Assembly (NCBI RefSeq): GCF_050279675.1
Contig: NZ_JBNNUK010000001.1
Span: forward strand, 682,001 to 746,000
DNA from: Viridibacillus sp050279675
Lineage (GTDB): Bacteria; Bacillota; Bacilli; Bacillales_A; Planococcaceae
Length of the DNA stretch: 64,000 bases
Direction: 5' to 3'
Shown here: positions 48,746 through 58,916 of the stretch, piece by piece
How positions within the stretch are numbered: position 1 is the first letter of the stretch
Layout of the letters: each line of letters begins with the position of its first letter
Notes under the pieces: generated by a model
Told to the model about the DNA's origin: nothing
Database searches by the model: none
Seen by the model: only the letters and a program-made list of their open reading frames with translations
Made by a program: the position numbers and the translations under genes

Positions 48746-49909
48746 ATGAATACGAAATGGGGCCGCACCGCGGTTATGACATTAGCGTTAACAAGCGCCT
48801 TTATGTACACCGCGCAACCTCTACAAGCAGATGCAGCAACATCACAAGAAATGACACAAAAAAAAGTAAAGATAGATAAGAAAATCAAAAAGCTAGATAA
48901 TGAGATTAAAGATTTAAAAAAGAAATTACAAAAAAAGACGGAAGCCTACAAAGTAACTCAAAAAGACTTAAAAAAAGTGAATGCTTCAATTATGGAAACT
49001 GAAGAGCGTATAAATAATCGTTCAGAAATAATCGACGATCGACTTAAAGCCTATCAAAAAAATGATAGCACAGTTAGCCCATACATAGAGGCAGTTCTTG
49101 GTTCTGACAGTATTACAGACTTAGTCAGTAGAGCAATGAGTGTTAAAACAATTATTGATGCAGACCAAGACTTGTTAGAAGAACAGGAAGCTGATAAAGA
49201 AAAATTGGCTGATCAAAAAGTTGCTTTAGAAAAAACACAGGCAAAATTGCAAAAACAATTCCAACAAATGCAAGAGGAAGAAAATGCACTTGAAACAAAA
49301 AAGGCTGAAAATAAAGTAGAATCATTAGAGCTAAAAAAACAAATTGCCTCTAAAAAAGAGGAAGAACGCATTGCAAAAGAGTTGAAAGAAAAAGAAAAAG
49401 AAGCTCAGAAGTTAAAGGATCTACAGAATACACGATTTGTAAGCGATGATAATAATGTTGAGAATGGAACTAATGCTGGAAATGGGAATAATGGTGGTAG
49501 TCCAGATGACGGCAATCAATCAGCACCGAATGTTTCAGGTTCACAAGCTGCAACAGAAGCCATTGCAGAAGCTAGTAAATATTTAGGTACTTCTTATGTA
49601 TGGGGTGGAAGCAATCCTAGTTCAGGGTTTGATTGTTCAGGTTTAACGCAGTGGTCATTCAAACAAGCAGGATACTCACTTCCAAGAACAGCTGCACAGC
49701 AATATTTAGCAACTAAAAAAATTGACCGTAGTAGTGCCAAAGCTGGGGATTTAGTATTCTTCAGTTACGGTTCAGGTGTTGCACACGTTGGAATATACTT
49801 AGGGAATAATAGGATGTTAGATGCACAAAATAATGGTGTCGTTGTTGAATCATTAGATTGGTGGAATCAATATTTAGTAGGATTTGGCCGTGTCTCGGGT
49901 GTAAACTAA
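48746..49909 (+). CDS. CwlO-type D,L-endopeptidase (NlpC/P60)
   Basis: This is a 387-residue secreted cell-wall hydrolase. A signal peptide (to about residue 30, ADAAT) is followed by a long coiled coil (about 35-220, Lys/Glu heptads), a Gly/Asn/Ser-rich linker (about 232-265) and an NlpC/P60 domain. The domain has catalytic Cys in SGFDCSGLTQW, His in SGVAHVGIYLG and a third polar residue in MLDAQNNG. The layout matches B. subtilis CwlO, which cleaves D-Glu-mDAP bonds for lateral growth and is activated by FtsEX through its coiled coil. The start could also be TTG 48740. Confidence 0.88.
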   Translation: MNTKWGRTAVMTLALTSAFMYTAQPLQADAATSQEMTQKKVKIDKKIKKLDNEIKDLKKKLQKKTEAYKVTQKDLKKVNASIMETEERINNRSEIIDDRLKAYQKNDSTVSPYIEAVLGSDSITDLVSRAMSVKTIIDADQDLLEEQEADKEKLADQKVALEKTQAKLQKQFQQMQEEENALETKKAENKVESLELKKQIASKKEEERIAKELKEKEKEAQKLKDLQNTRFVSDDNNVENGTNAGNGNNGGSPDDGNQSAPNVSGSQAATEAIAEASKYLGTSYVWGGSNPSSGFDCSGLTQWSFKQAGYSLPRTAAQQYLATKKIDRSSAKAGDLVFFSYGSGVAHVGIYLGNNRMLDAQNNGVVVESLDWWNQYLVGFGRVSGVN

Positions 49910-49917
49910 ACAAGCAT

Positions 49918-49949
49918 AAAAGCTCTTTGATCATAAAAGAGCTTTTTTT
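49918..49949 (+). terminator. Terminator of the endopeptidase gene
   Basis: AAAGCTCTTT pairs perfectly with AAAGAGCTTT across seven bases, followed by TTTTAT. Confidence 0.92.
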
Positions 49950-50921
49950 ATGAGAAAAATAATACAATAATGTGATTTTTCGTTTATCCGGATATATAAA
50001 ATAGTCCTCACCAATCGTGCTTGCATATCCGATGCAAATAATGCATAGCTTAAATGATTCACAATTAATTATTTCTGTTTGAGAATTTTTCCATTAATTA
50101 TTTGGATGAAAGTGATAGGGGAATTATTGTTAACTCTTTTTGGTATTATGAGCCCAGATGTGGATACGGCTTAATTACATACCGAACACATTTGGAAGGA
50201 TGGAAAGACGGTTTTTAAATAGGCAATGGGGATTGCAAACACCTTTGCAGTCGCGTTTTTCCTATATTTAGTATAGTAGGACTTAGAGCTTTTATAAAAA
50301 GTAACCAAATGTTAGATAAATTAGAGGGAGGCGAAGAGCATAAGGAAGTTCTCCTGCATATAAACAAGGACTTTTATCAAGTGAACTATATCCAAAAGTG
50401 GTAGTGTTTTTCTGACGCTTTTAACTCAATTTGTAACAAGTGAAAATGTTTCTTATTGATTTTGACTTAACCTTTGTACTTGAAAAAGACCTTTACGCAA
50501 AACGCTGGGATTTTTGGTTTATTATATAAAATAATAGGGTAAATGTCTTGGGGAGAATAGAATTCTAGCAGCGAAATGATTATATAGATTAATAGACAAA
50601 TATTATATTGAAGTACATTAAAATATTATCTTTTTTGATTCAAGATAGATAGTGTTAGGCGGCAATGGGCTATCGTGAGGTAATTCATCGCCAATTGATA
50701 TGTGATGATGATTAAAATTCATAGGTATTAAGTCATGAGTGACGAGGATTTCATAGTTGGAAAACTTATGAATATGCTATTGTGGCTATAATATTATTTT
50801 ACTTATTAATCAAAAAGAAGGATAAAAAGTACTTTGGATATGTATTAATTTGTCGATTATTTGATAGATTTTCGCTATAATAGTAATTGTAAATATTGAA
50901 TAGAGAAAGTAGTGAACGATT
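49950..50921. other. Long stretch with gene relics only
   Basis: Short coding-like frames are visible but none is intact. KSNQMLDKLEGGEEHKEVLL and HINKDFYQVNYIQKW run at about 50298-50404, with LRAFI just before (reminiscent of DUF3169 membrane proteins). YAIVAIILFYLLIKKKDKKY is at about 50770-50830. The interval looks like one or two membrane-protein genes in decay. Confidence 0.4.
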
Positions 50922-51368
50922 ATGGCAACAGCATCACACGCAGTAGAAATTCCATTACCAGCGACGGAAGTTTGGGATTTTGTAAGCAATATGGAGAAAT
51001 GGGCAACACTTGTGCCTGGATATAGAGAACATGAAATTATCAATGATCGTCAATCTACTTGGACATTTGCTGGAAATGTCGGTGTCTTGAAAAAAACTGT
51101 AAAAGTACAAATAGATATTATTGATTGGATAGAGCCAACTAAAATTACATTTAACCTCATTGGTTTAACAGATAAATTTACTGGAAATGGCTATTTTGAA
51201 GCAACAGCATTAGAAGCAGAAAAAACCGAAATGGTCGGTTACTTAGAAGTAAATGCTGGCGGTTTAGTAGCACCTGTTTTAAATCCAGTATTCAAAGCGG
51301 TATTACCAAAAGCAACAACTATGCTAACTGAGCGTGTTGCAAATAAGATCCGATTAGTCCAAGTTTAA
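50922..51368 (+). CDS. SRPBCC/CoxG-like protein
   Basis: This is a 148-residue START-like fold protein. The opening SHAVEIPLPATEVWDFVSNM and KWATLVPGYREHEIINDRQ, and the late LEVNAGGLVAPVLNP, match the CoxG family (PF06240). CoxG of carboxydotrophs anchors CO dehydrogenase to the membrane, but no CO dehydrogenase genes are near. In Bacilli these are general small-ligand-binding proteins of unknown role. Single gene with its own terminator. Confidence 0.8.
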   Translation: MATASHAVEIPLPATEVWDFVSNMEKWATLVPGYREHEIINDRQSTWTFAGNVGVLKKTVKVQIDIIDWIEPTKITFNLIGLTDKFTGNGYFEATALEAEKTEMVGYLEVNAGGLVAPVLNPVFKAVLPKATTMLTERVANKIRLVQV

Positions 51369-51382
51369 TAGCGAAAATCGTC

Positions 51383-51413
51383 AAAAGTCTCTCCGATTGG
51401 AGAGACTTTTTTG
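51383..51413. terminator. Bidirectional terminator
   Basis: AAAAGTCTCTCC pairs perfectly with GGAGAGACTTTT across four bases, with T after it. It serves the convergent genes on both sides. Confidence 0.92.
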
Positions 51414-51423
51414 ATTTCTGCTT

Positions 51424-52128
51424 TCAGACCTTTTTCTGAAAGATAGCAGTGAGCAATCCATCAACACCAAAAACGGGTTCATTTGATTCAGCAATTCTCA
51501 TATTTCGTACTTCAATACACTCAAAGTCATGGAAAATCCTTCTTAGCTTTTCTTCTGTAAATCCTAAACCTCCCTGTAAACTTTTTATCCTGTACACTTC
51601 CCAATCTGAAATACTAGAACCTCCAATAGGTCCATCTTCGATAAAACAGTTAATAGCAAAGTAACCGTTTTGCTTTAGCGATTTTTTAATTAAATCTCTG
51701 TAATCCATTCTCCTATGTGGTGCAATATGATGAAAACAACCTGAATCATAAACTAAATCATATTTCGAATCTTCGATATTTAAATCGAAAATATTATGAT
51801 TTATAAAATTGATTGACATATTTTTTTCAATCGTTCTGTCCGTAGCCCATTTTAACGATTCAATAGATAAGTCTACTGCATCTACTTTATATCCTTTTTC
51901 AGTTAGGTATATTGCATTTCTACCTGGTCCACATCCCAACTCTAATGCATTACCAGAGTTTAAAAGTTGTCGGTCGAAATAACTGACTAGGTTTTCATCC
52001 GGTTTGTTTTCAAAAAAAGGAATCCTCTTTTTACGATCTGAATAAAACTCATCCCAAAATTGTTCGGGTTCTCGAAGTAAATTATCTAACATACTTTTTA
52101 AATCATCATAATTATTAATGTACTCCAT
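51424..52128 (-). CDS. Class I SAM-dependent methyltransferase
   Basis: This is a 234-residue protein. The SAM-binding loop is LELGCGPGRNAIYL, with the acidic strand end VDAVDLSIES and motif IV region YDLVYDSGCFHHIAP. The SGCFHHI and FAINCFIEDGPIGGSSISDW segments are typical of a small-molecule methyltransferase group near TehB and thiopurine-type enzymes. The substrate is unknown. It stands alone, with a ribosome binding site (GGGGA) seven bases before the ATG. Confidence 0.85.
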   Translation of the reverse strand: MEYINNYDDLKSMLDNLLREPEQFWDEFYSDRKKRIPFFENKPDENLVSYFDRQLLNSGNALELGCGPGRNAIYLTEKGYKVDAVDLSIESLKWATDRTIEKNMSINFINHNIFDLNIEDSKYDLVYDSGCFHHIAPHRRMDYRDLIKKSLKQNGYFAINCFIEDGPIGGSSISDWEVYRIKSLQGGLGFTEEKLRRIFHDFECIEVRNMRIAESNEPVFGVDGLLTAIFQKKV

Positions 52129-52672
52129 GCTGTCTCCCCTTTTAATTGATGTATGTTACTAAATTAGCTTATCAAAAATTAGGTATTTTATGGTTACAAA
52201 TACATTAATTGATTATTAAAAGTGAAAGGGATTAACAGTAGATAGTTCATCAAAAAGCTGTTTAAATAAACATACGATCTCTTATATGCTACTCAATTGA
52301 AAATATAGATAATTGTACGATGAGTTAATAAAACTAAAAGAGAATATTGTTAAACGGTTTTTAAGGGGCATCCACTTATTTAACAAGAGAACCTTTTTTA
52401 CAATTATTACAATAATATTTCAGTAGAAGCACTAAATTAAGTAGGTTTGCAGCAAAGTTAGCTTTGTTTTTTATTAGCATCTATTATTAAAAAAATACAA
52501 CTTATAGTCGTAGTTATTCTATTTTAGGTATTCGAAACGATACAAGAAGAGACATTCTTTTATCTTTTTAGAGAAATCTCCAAAAACAATAAGTAAATTT
52601 CATATTTTACACTATATCAATATCACTGATTATTCATTATCATTTAAATATTCAGAAAAAAGGGGGTTTCCG
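52129..52672. other. Intergenic stretch before the AbgT gene
   Basis: No supported gene on either strand. It is very AT-rich and must hold the promoters of the divergent methyltransferase and AbgT genes, which I could not place with confidence. Confidence 0.4.
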
Positions 52673-54202
52673 ATGACGAAAACGATGAGCAAAAAGCCAA
52701 AAAAGAAGATAATTGAACGATTTTTAGATGGAGTAGAGAAAGCGGGTAATAAATTACCCGATCCTGTGACGCTCTTCGTCATAATGGCGTTTTTAATCTT
52801 AGGAATGTCATGGATAATGGCAAAGTTCAATGTTTCGGCTGTGAAACCTGGGACAGATGAGAGAATTGCCGTTATCAATTTACTTAATCAAGAAGGTTTA
52901 ATACGTATTTTAGGTGAAATGCAGTCAAATTTTACCTCATTCCCACCTCTTGGAATGGTTATTGTTTCAATGCTTGGTATCGGTTTAGCAGAGCAAACGG
53001 GTTTGATCGCAGCATTGATGAAAAAATCTGTGATGAGTGCTCCACAGAAACTGATTATTCCATTTTTAATATTAACAGGATTGGTAGGGAACGTAGCTGC
53101 AGATGCAGCATTCATAGTTTTACCACCAATTGCTGCTTTAATCTTTATGAGTATTGGACGAAATCCACTTGTTGGTTTAGTCGTTACATATGCCGCGATT
53201 GCGGGAGGTTTTAGTGCTAACTTGTTAATTAGTTCGCTTGATGTTCTATTACTTGGTATAACAGAATCTGCAGCCCGGTTAGTAGATCCTGAATATACTG
53301 GTCGAGCAACAATGAACTATTATTTCCTTATTGCTTCAACATTTGTTTTAGTTGCTTTAGGAACATTTGTAGCACATAAATTTACAATTCCACGTTTTGG
53401 AGAATTTAAAGGTGAGTTGGAAAAACTTGAGCCTATTACTCCTCTTGAACATAAAGGTTTGAAATGGGCAGGTATTGTCACAGCAATATATGTTATTATT
53501 CTATTAATTGCAGTTGTACCATCTAATGGTATTTTACGTGACCCCGAAACAGGTGGATTCTTATCTTCACCGTTTATGACGGGTATTGTACCAATCATGT
53601 TATTTTTCTTCCTGTTGCCTGCTTTAGCTTATGGAATTGTTACAAGAAATATTAAGAGTGACAAAGATGTCGCAGAGAAAATGTTTAAATCTGTTGCAGA
53701 TATGGCTTCATTTATTGTATTAGCTTTTGTAGCAGCTCAAATGATTGCTTATTTTGGATGGAGTAATATAGGTCCGATTTTAGCGATTAAAGGTGCCGAA
53801 CTATTACAAGCGATGGATTTTACAGGTTTACCAATGATAATTGGCTTTATCGTAATATGCGCAAGTATAAATATGCTAATTGCTAGTGCTTCTGCTAAAT
53901 GGGCATTATTAGCACCAATCTTTGTTCCAATGTTCATGTATTTGGATTATAGCCCAGCACTAACACAGGCTGTTTATCGTGTAGGGGATTCGATAACGAA
54001 TCCGATAACACCAATGCTTGCTTACTTTGCCATTCTTTTAGCCTTTGCTAAAAAATACGATAAAAATATTGGTATAGGAACTTTGATTTCCGCTTTACTA
54101 CCATACTCAGTTATCTTTGCGATTGGATGGATTTTGTTGTTTAGTATTTGGTTCTTATTAGGATTACCACTTGGACCTGGTGATTCAATCTACTTAAAGT
54201 GA
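52673..54202 (+). CDS. AbgT-family transporter
   Basis: This is a 509-residue membrane protein with about 11-13 helices. GLVGNVAADAAFIVLPPIAA and AGGFSANLLISSLDVLL, and late ICASINMLIASASAKWALL and DSITNPITPMLAY, are the AbgT (PF03806) re-entrant loop and motif regions. E. coli AbgT imports p-aminobenzoyl-glutamate. Other members export antimetabolites. It is followed after ten bases by an M20 amidohydrolase, the same pairing as abgT with abgAB, so import of an acyl- or aminobenzoyl-amino acid followed by hydrolysis is the likely role. Confidence 0.93.
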   Translation: MTKTMSKKPKKKIIERFLDGVEKAGNKLPDPVTLFVIMAFLILGMSWIMAKFNVSAVKPGTDERIAVINLLNQEGLIRILGEMQSNFTSFPPLGMVIVSMLGIGLAEQTGLIAALMKKSVMSAPQKLIIPFLILTGLVGNVAADAAFIVLPPIAALIFMSIGRNPLVGLVVTYAAIAGGFSANLLISSLDVLLLGITESAARLVDPEYTGRATMNYYFLIASTFVLVALGTFVAHKFTIPRFGEFKGELEKLEPITPLEHKGLKWAGIVTAIYVIILLIAVVPSNGILRDPETGGFLSSPFMTGIVPIMLFFFLLPALAYGIVTRNIKSDKDVAEKMFKSVADMASFIVLAFVAAQMIAYFGWSNIGPILAIKGAELLQAMDFTGLPMIIGFIVICASINMLIASASAKWALLAPIFVPMFMYLDYSPALTQAVYRVGDSITNPITPMLAYFAILLAFAKKYDKNIGIGTLISALLPYSVIFAIGWILLFSIWFLLGLPLGPGDSIYLK

Positions 54203-54212
54203 GGGAATTTAA

Positions 54213-55397
54213 ATGGAAAAATTATATGATTTATTGAAAGATAATTACGGTGAAATGATTGAAATTAGACGATTCCTACATGAAAATCCGGAATTATCTT
54301 TTGAGGAAGTAAATACGCCTAAATATATTGCTGAATATCATCGTAACCTTGGGCATGAAGTAACTGAAGGTGTAGGCGGACGAGGTGTAGTTGCAAAATT
54401 GCATGGTGCAAAACCAGGTAAGACTGTCGCACTTCGAGCAGACTTTGATGCTTTAGCGATTCAAGAACTAAATGATATCCCTTATAAATCTAGAGTAGAT
54501 GGCGTTATGCATGCATGTGGGCATGACGGTCATACTGCAACACTTTTAGTACTAGCTAAAGTATTAAATAAGCTTCAAGCAGAGTTAGAAGGAACAATCG
54601 TATTTATCCACCAGCACGCTGAAGAACTTGCTCCTGGTGGGGCAATTGCAATGATAGAAGATGGTTGTTTAGAAGGAGTAGACGTTATATTTGGTACACA
54701 TTTATGGGCTCCTGAACCAGTAGGGAATATTATGATAAAAGATGGTCCTTTAATGGCAGCGGCTGATGGCATCTATATTACTGTGAAAGGAAAGGGCGGA
54801 CATGGCTCCGATCCAAGTAATACAAAGGACTCAATCGTAATTGCTGCTCAATTTATCACAAATCTACAGCAACTAGTTGCTCGCCGTGTAGACCCGATTA
54901 AACCAGCTGTAGTTTCAATAGGACATATTGAAGCGCTAAATCCTTTTAATGTAATTGCAGACTCTATTTACATGAAAGGTACGGTTCGTACATTTGATGA
55001 GGATACACGCGATTTATTGGAAAAAGAAATTGAAGAAGTATTAAAAGCTTCATGTTATTTAACAAAAGCAGATTATGAATATAATTTTGTACGTGGGTAT
55101 CCTGCTGTTGTGAATCATACGAAAGAAACGGAATTCATTATGGATTTAGTACCACAAGTTCCAGGTGTGGATGAACTTCGTGTTTGTGAGCCGGTAATGG
55201 GTGGAGAAGACTTTGCCTATTATCTAAAACATGTCCCTGGTACCTTCTTCTTTACAGGTGCGAAAGATCCGAATTGGGAAGAGGTTTTCCCTCATCATCA
55301 TCCTAGATTTAATATTGATGAGCGTGCTATGTTAATAGCTGCAAATACTTTAGGCGCTGCAACACTGAAATATTTGGCTGAAAACAAGAACAACTAA
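54213..55397 (+). CDS. M20 family amidohydrolase
   Basis: This is a 394-residue metallopeptidase. It has the metal motifs MHACGHDGHTATLL and HQHAEELAPGGA, FGTHLWAPEPVGNI, GKGGHGSDPSNTKDSI in the dimerisation domain, and VMGGEDFAYYL near the end. It belongs to the IAA-amino acid/hippurate hydrolase and AbgB group, which cleave N-acyl amino acids. It is co-transcribed with the AbgT transporter, which presumably delivers its substrate. Confidence 0.93.
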   Translation: MEKLYDLLKDNYGEMIEIRRFLHENPELSFEEVNTPKYIAEYHRNLGHEVTEGVGGRGVVAKLHGAKPGKTVALRADFDALAIQELNDIPYKSRVDGVMHACGHDGHTATLLVLAKVLNKLQAELEGTIVFIHQHAEELAPGGAIAMIEDGCLEGVDVIFGTHLWAPEPVGNIMIKDGPLMAAADGIYITVKGKGGHGSDPSNTKDSIVIAAQFITNLQQLVARRVDPIKPAVVSIGHIEALNPFNVIADSIYMKGTVRTFDEDTRDLLEKEIEEVLKASCYLTKADYEYNFVRGYPAVVNHTKETEFIMDLVPQVPGVDELRVCEPVMGGEDFAYYLKHVPGTFFFTGAKDPNWEEVFPHHHPRFNIDERAMLIAANTLGAATLKYLAENKNN

Positions 55398-55414
55398 TAA
55401 AATGTATAAAAATG

Positions 55415-55449
55415 AAAATCCACGAGAGTTTTAGTCTCGTGGATTTTTT
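55415..55449. terminator. Bidirectional terminator
   Basis: AAAATCCACGAGA pairs perfectly with TCTCGTGGATTTT across seven bases. The stop codon of the convergent regulator gene begins at its right end. Confidence 0.92.
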
Positions 55450-57172
55450 ATGGTTGCTGTTTATATAAAAACAAAGCAGCTTGTATATTCATAGAATGCT
55501 GACTATCGTTTAAATCAAGTTGGAGTTTTTCTTCTATTTGTTGGATTCTATAGTAGACTGTATTTTGATGCATATGCATTCGTTCTGCAGTTTGAGCAAC
55601 ATTTTTATGACAATGAAAATAATTAATAAGTGTATCTAATAAGTCGTTCTTAGTAAGTTTGTTATCTTGAGAGGGTAAGATAGGATTCAATATTTCTTCG
55701 ATAAAATATTGTTTTTCTATGGAAGACATAGATAGTAGATAACGATATATTCCAAGTTTTTTATATGAAATAATTGTTCCATCTAGTAAGTGTTGAGTAT
55801 TCTGTAAGAGTTCTAGATCCTGATAAGATGCTAATATTCCACCAATATTAGTTATAATTCGACCAATTAAAATTCGTTCATTATTTTGTAGAGTAATATA
55901 TTTATTAAGAGAATTTTCGATGTTCTCATGTGGATCTCTTAAGGCAATTAAAATAATTAAAGAATCTTTATGTGGAAAAAATATGCAGTTCCCAATTGGT
56001 TGGAATTTATTTTGATATTGAGTTTCTAGATTTAGTAAGTTTGCATAATTCGTCTCGTTAAAACCTTCTTGCTTATAAGAAAGTAAGCAGTATGCCTGAA
56101 AGTATGTATCATCTAGAATCGTGTTTAATGTCTGAACTGATTGATCAATCAGTAATTCTCGAAAGAGTGCCATTCTTTCTTGGACTTTTGATTCTAAAAA
56201 TTTTTGCTCCTTCATTTGTTCAATAGCCATTATTGCAGTGCCATGGGATAGGGTTAATTTTGAATAAATATCTAGTGAATTTGTAGGGCAAATAACTAGA
56301 AGATAACCGGTTATACCATATAAAGATGATATTTTGAAAATATATCCAGTCATTTCGTTGGGCAAATTAACTTGAAAATACTGTTTTTTTGAAGGGAATT
56401 GATAAAGTGATTGTTCTATCCAATCTATTATCAATGGTAGATTCATATTAGTACTTGTATGGCTACCAAACAAATAATGACCATTTGCATCAAAATACAA
56501 GATTTCTTTGTCAATCATACTTGCTAATGATAAAATAATCTGTTTTGTATCACGTTCATTTAATATAATTTCATTTAAATTATGGTGAGATGCTAATGTT
56601 GAACTCAAAGTTTGTGCGCGTTTTTCTTTTTCCTCAAGATTTTGACTAAGTATTAAGACCATTGCAATTTGAGTAGCAATTGCTTCAACAAATCCTATTT
56701 CTTCTTCAGTGAAATCTTCATCTGAGAAGAAATTATCTAAAGTTAAGACACCGATTTTTGTCTCCTTATAGGTAATAGGTACTGAAAGGCAGCTTTTCGG
56801 TGGAAATTGCTGAATGGAAGATTTTAAGTAATATTGATAATTAGGTTCTTTCATGTTACTCATTGCCTTTTTTACTTCTCTTTCACCATGGATAACTAAT
56901 GTCTTTCCAGTTTTAAATACAGTGCCGGATATACCTTCTCCAGGAGCGAGCCTGCTATGAATATAATATTCTTCTTTAAAATTAACTGCTGCTTCAATAA
57001 TGAGAGTCTCTTGTATCGTATCCCACAAAAGTAAGAAACCACCGTCTGCGTTATCGATTGTATCGATAACGACTTCAATTATTTTCTGAACATCGGTAGT
57101 ATTTTCTATGTTTTTGGTAATTTCTATAAAGGCTTGCCATTGCTTTACTAATCCTGTTTCTCTAATTTGCAT
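55448..57172 (-). CDS. GAF-domain PucR/CdaR-type transcriptional regulator
   Basis: This is a 574-residue protein. An N-terminal GAF domain (about 25-175: DNADGGFLLLWD, GEGISGTVFKTGKTLVIHG, SCLSVPITYKETKIGVLTLD) is followed by a middle region of about 320 residues. The C-terminal PucR helix-turn-helix (about 520-565) has CHKNVAQTAERMHMHQNTVY and the following YRIQQIEEKL. PucR-type regulators activate catabolic genes on binding a metabolite, and GAF would be the sensor. It lies between the AbgT/M20 pair and the asparaginase/peptide transporter operon and is divergent from the latter, so either or both are likely targets. Confidence 0.88.
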   Translation of the reverse strand: MQIRETGLVKQWQAFIEITKNIENTTDVQKIIEVVIDTIDNADGGFLLLWDTIQETLIIEAAVNFKEEYYIHSRLAPGEGISGTVFKTGKTLVIHGEREVKKAMSNMKEPNYQYYLKSSIQQFPPKSCLSVPITYKETKIGVLTLDNFFSDEDFTEEEIGFVEAIATQIAMVLILSQNLEEKEKRAQTLSSTLASHHNLNEIILNERDTKQIILSLASMIDKEILYFDANGHYLFGSHTSTNMNLPLIIDWIEQSLYQFPSKKQYFQVNLPNEMTGYIFKISSLYGITGYLLVICPTNSLDIYSKLTLSHGTAIMAIEQMKEQKFLESKVQERMALFRELLIDQSVQTLNTILDDTYFQAYCLLSYKQEGFNETNYANLLNLETQYQNKFQPIGNCIFFPHKDSLIILIALRDPHENIENSLNKYITLQNNERILIGRIITNIGGILASYQDLELLQNTQHLLDGTIISYKKLGIYRYLLSMSSIEKQYFIEEILNPILPSQDNKLTKNDLLDTLINYFHCHKNVAQTAERMHMHQNTVYYRIQQIEEKLQLDLNDSQHSMNIQAALFLYKQQP

Positions 57173-57873
57173 ATAATGAGCTCCGTTTATTTAATTGGTT
57201 TATCTATAAGACAATGAAATAGATTTAAAAAGTAGCAACATCGTATGAATGAAAGACACTTTAAGCTGAAAGTCTGTTTAAGAATATTGACTTACAAATA
57301 GATGTGTACCTTAAAAATAAGTTAAATATATGAATTCTCCAGCTTCGCATACAAAATAATTCAATGGTTATAGCTCGCATGGACCCAATTTTAATATTAA
57401 TATCTGGTGTGTCCAAAATTATAGCCTGTATTTATTATTTTATCATAACTATTCCGATAATTTAGAAAAATAATTACAAAAAGGAAACTGATAAGCAACT
57501 AGGGTAGTGATTCCATCAAAAAACAAAGAAACAAGCATGAGGAATCCTTTTAATTTCTTCTACTAACTATTTTTAAATTAGATTTACTCTTTCAAGACAC
57601 TTTCCATGTCGTCCCCTGTATCTTCAATTTTACCTTCAGGTTTGATTTCAATAATTTATTTATCACCATCATTTTATAGTCTCCTCTTATTTTTAATAAC
57701 ACTATTACTAATCTTAATAGTTAGAATATTCTGTGTAAATGATGTATTATTTTGAAATTTAAACAATGGTTCTGTCGAAAACATATACTTCTAGGGAAAT
57801 TTGTTTTAATATACACAAAATGTATATTTAATCTTTGAACAATATATATTTTTTTAATTAAGGGGGTAATTTT
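57173..57873. other. Divergent control region with a small-gene relic
   Basis: The 700 bases between the regulator and the asparaginase gene carry no intact ORF. On the minus strand 57584-57672, ATG after GAGGAG leads into MMVINK and then, after a frameshift, IIEIKPEGKIEDTGDDMESV to a stop, which looks like a decayed small gene. ATATAC-ACAAAAT-GTATAT at about 57810 is an inverted repeat close to the asparaginase start and may be an operator. Confidence 0.4.
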
Positions 57874-58899
57874 ATGGGTGAAGAATTAGTTAATGTTATT
57901 CGAGGTGGGCTTATTGAGAGTGTACATAGTGGACATATTGCAATTGTAAATTCTCACGGTGAACTTCTTTATGAGATGGGTAATCCTTACAAAAAAGTAT
58001 ATGCCAGATCATCTATGAAACCTATACAAGCTATACCGATTGTTGAACAACAGGTGGACGAAACGTATTTTTTTGAAGATGCAGATCTCTCTCTTTGTTG
58101 TGCATCGCATATAGGGGAACCCATGCACACAGAAAGAGTACAAAATTTACTTGAAACAGCTTTAATGGGCGTTTCCAATCTAAAGTGTGGTGCGCACCCT
58201 CCTAGAATAGAAGAAGAATATAAAAAGCTATTGCAGGAAGGAAAACCAATTACTGCAATATATAATAATTGCTCTGGCAAACATACCGGAATGCTCCTAA
58301 CAGCAAAAGTGATGGGGGAGGACTTGGAAAACTACTTCCTTCTCGAACATCCTGTCCAGCAAAGAATTCTCGATACAATTAGTGAAGTTTGTGAATATCC
58401 AAGGGAGCAAATTGATATTGGTATAGATGGCTGTGGTGTACCAGTACATGGCTTACCCCTTTATAACATAGCGTTAGGATATGCCCGAATGTCAAACCCG
58501 CAGAATCTCTCTCAAAGTAAACAACATGCTAGTCGAAAAATTATTCAAGCGATGACTTCAGCTCCTGAGATGGTAGGTGGGACAGATACATTTTGTACGA
58601 GCCTAATGACCGTAACAAAGGGCAAGTTGTTTGGAAAAGCGGGTGCTGAGGCAGTATATTGCATTGGTCATATTGATACAGGTATTGGTATAGCGATTAA
58701 GATTGATGATGGTAATAGTCGTGCAGTTTATCCTGTAGCTGTGGAAGTCCTGAAACAATTAAATCTAATTACTAAAGAAGAAATAGAATCTTTGAAACCA
58801 TTTCATGAAACACCATTAAAAAATGTAAGAAAACAGATAGTGGGAACAGTGATACCTAAATTTATGCTTCATCGTACCAATGATATAACATCAAAATGA
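57874..58899 (+). CDS. Asparaginase (PF06089, Rhizobium etli type)
   Basis: This is a 341-residue enzyme of the second, non-E. coli asparaginase class. It has Ser46-Ser-Met-Lys49 (VYARSSMKPIQA) and Cys133-Ser-Gly-Lys136 (NNCSGKHTGM), the Ser/Lys and Cys/Lys residues used by the R. etli enzyme ReAV. IDGCGVPVHGLPL and PEMVGGTDTFCTSLM are further family blocks. It hydrolyses L-asparagine or a related amide, and relatives in peptide operons might act on beta-aspartyl or other amide substrates. AAGGGGG precedes the ATG. It overlaps the control region of the transporter operon directly downstream. Confidence 0.88.
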   Translation: MGEELVNVIRGGLIESVHSGHIAIVNSHGELLYEMGNPYKKVYARSSMKPIQAIPIVEQQVDETYFFEDADLSLCCASHIGEPMHTERVQNLLETALMGVSNLKCGAHPPRIEEEYKKLLQEGKPITAIYNNCSGKHTGMLLTAKVMGEDLENYFLLEHPVQQRILDTISEVCEYPREQIDIGIDGCGVPVHGLPLYNIALGYARMSNPQNLSQSKQHASRKIIQAMTSAPEMVGGTDTFCTSLMTVTKGKLFGKAGAEAVYCIGHIDTGIGIAIKIDDGNSRAVYPVAVEVLKQLNLITKEEIESLKPFHETPLKNVRKQIVGTVIPKFMLHRTNDITSK

Positions 58900-58916
58900 T
58901 AAGGGGAGTGGTTTTA

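Noticed and set aside
57584..57672. Small gene ahead of the asparaginase operon on the minus strand
   Set aside because: The frame with the good ribosome binding site and the frame with the natural-looking end do not agree, so it is only mentioned as a relic.
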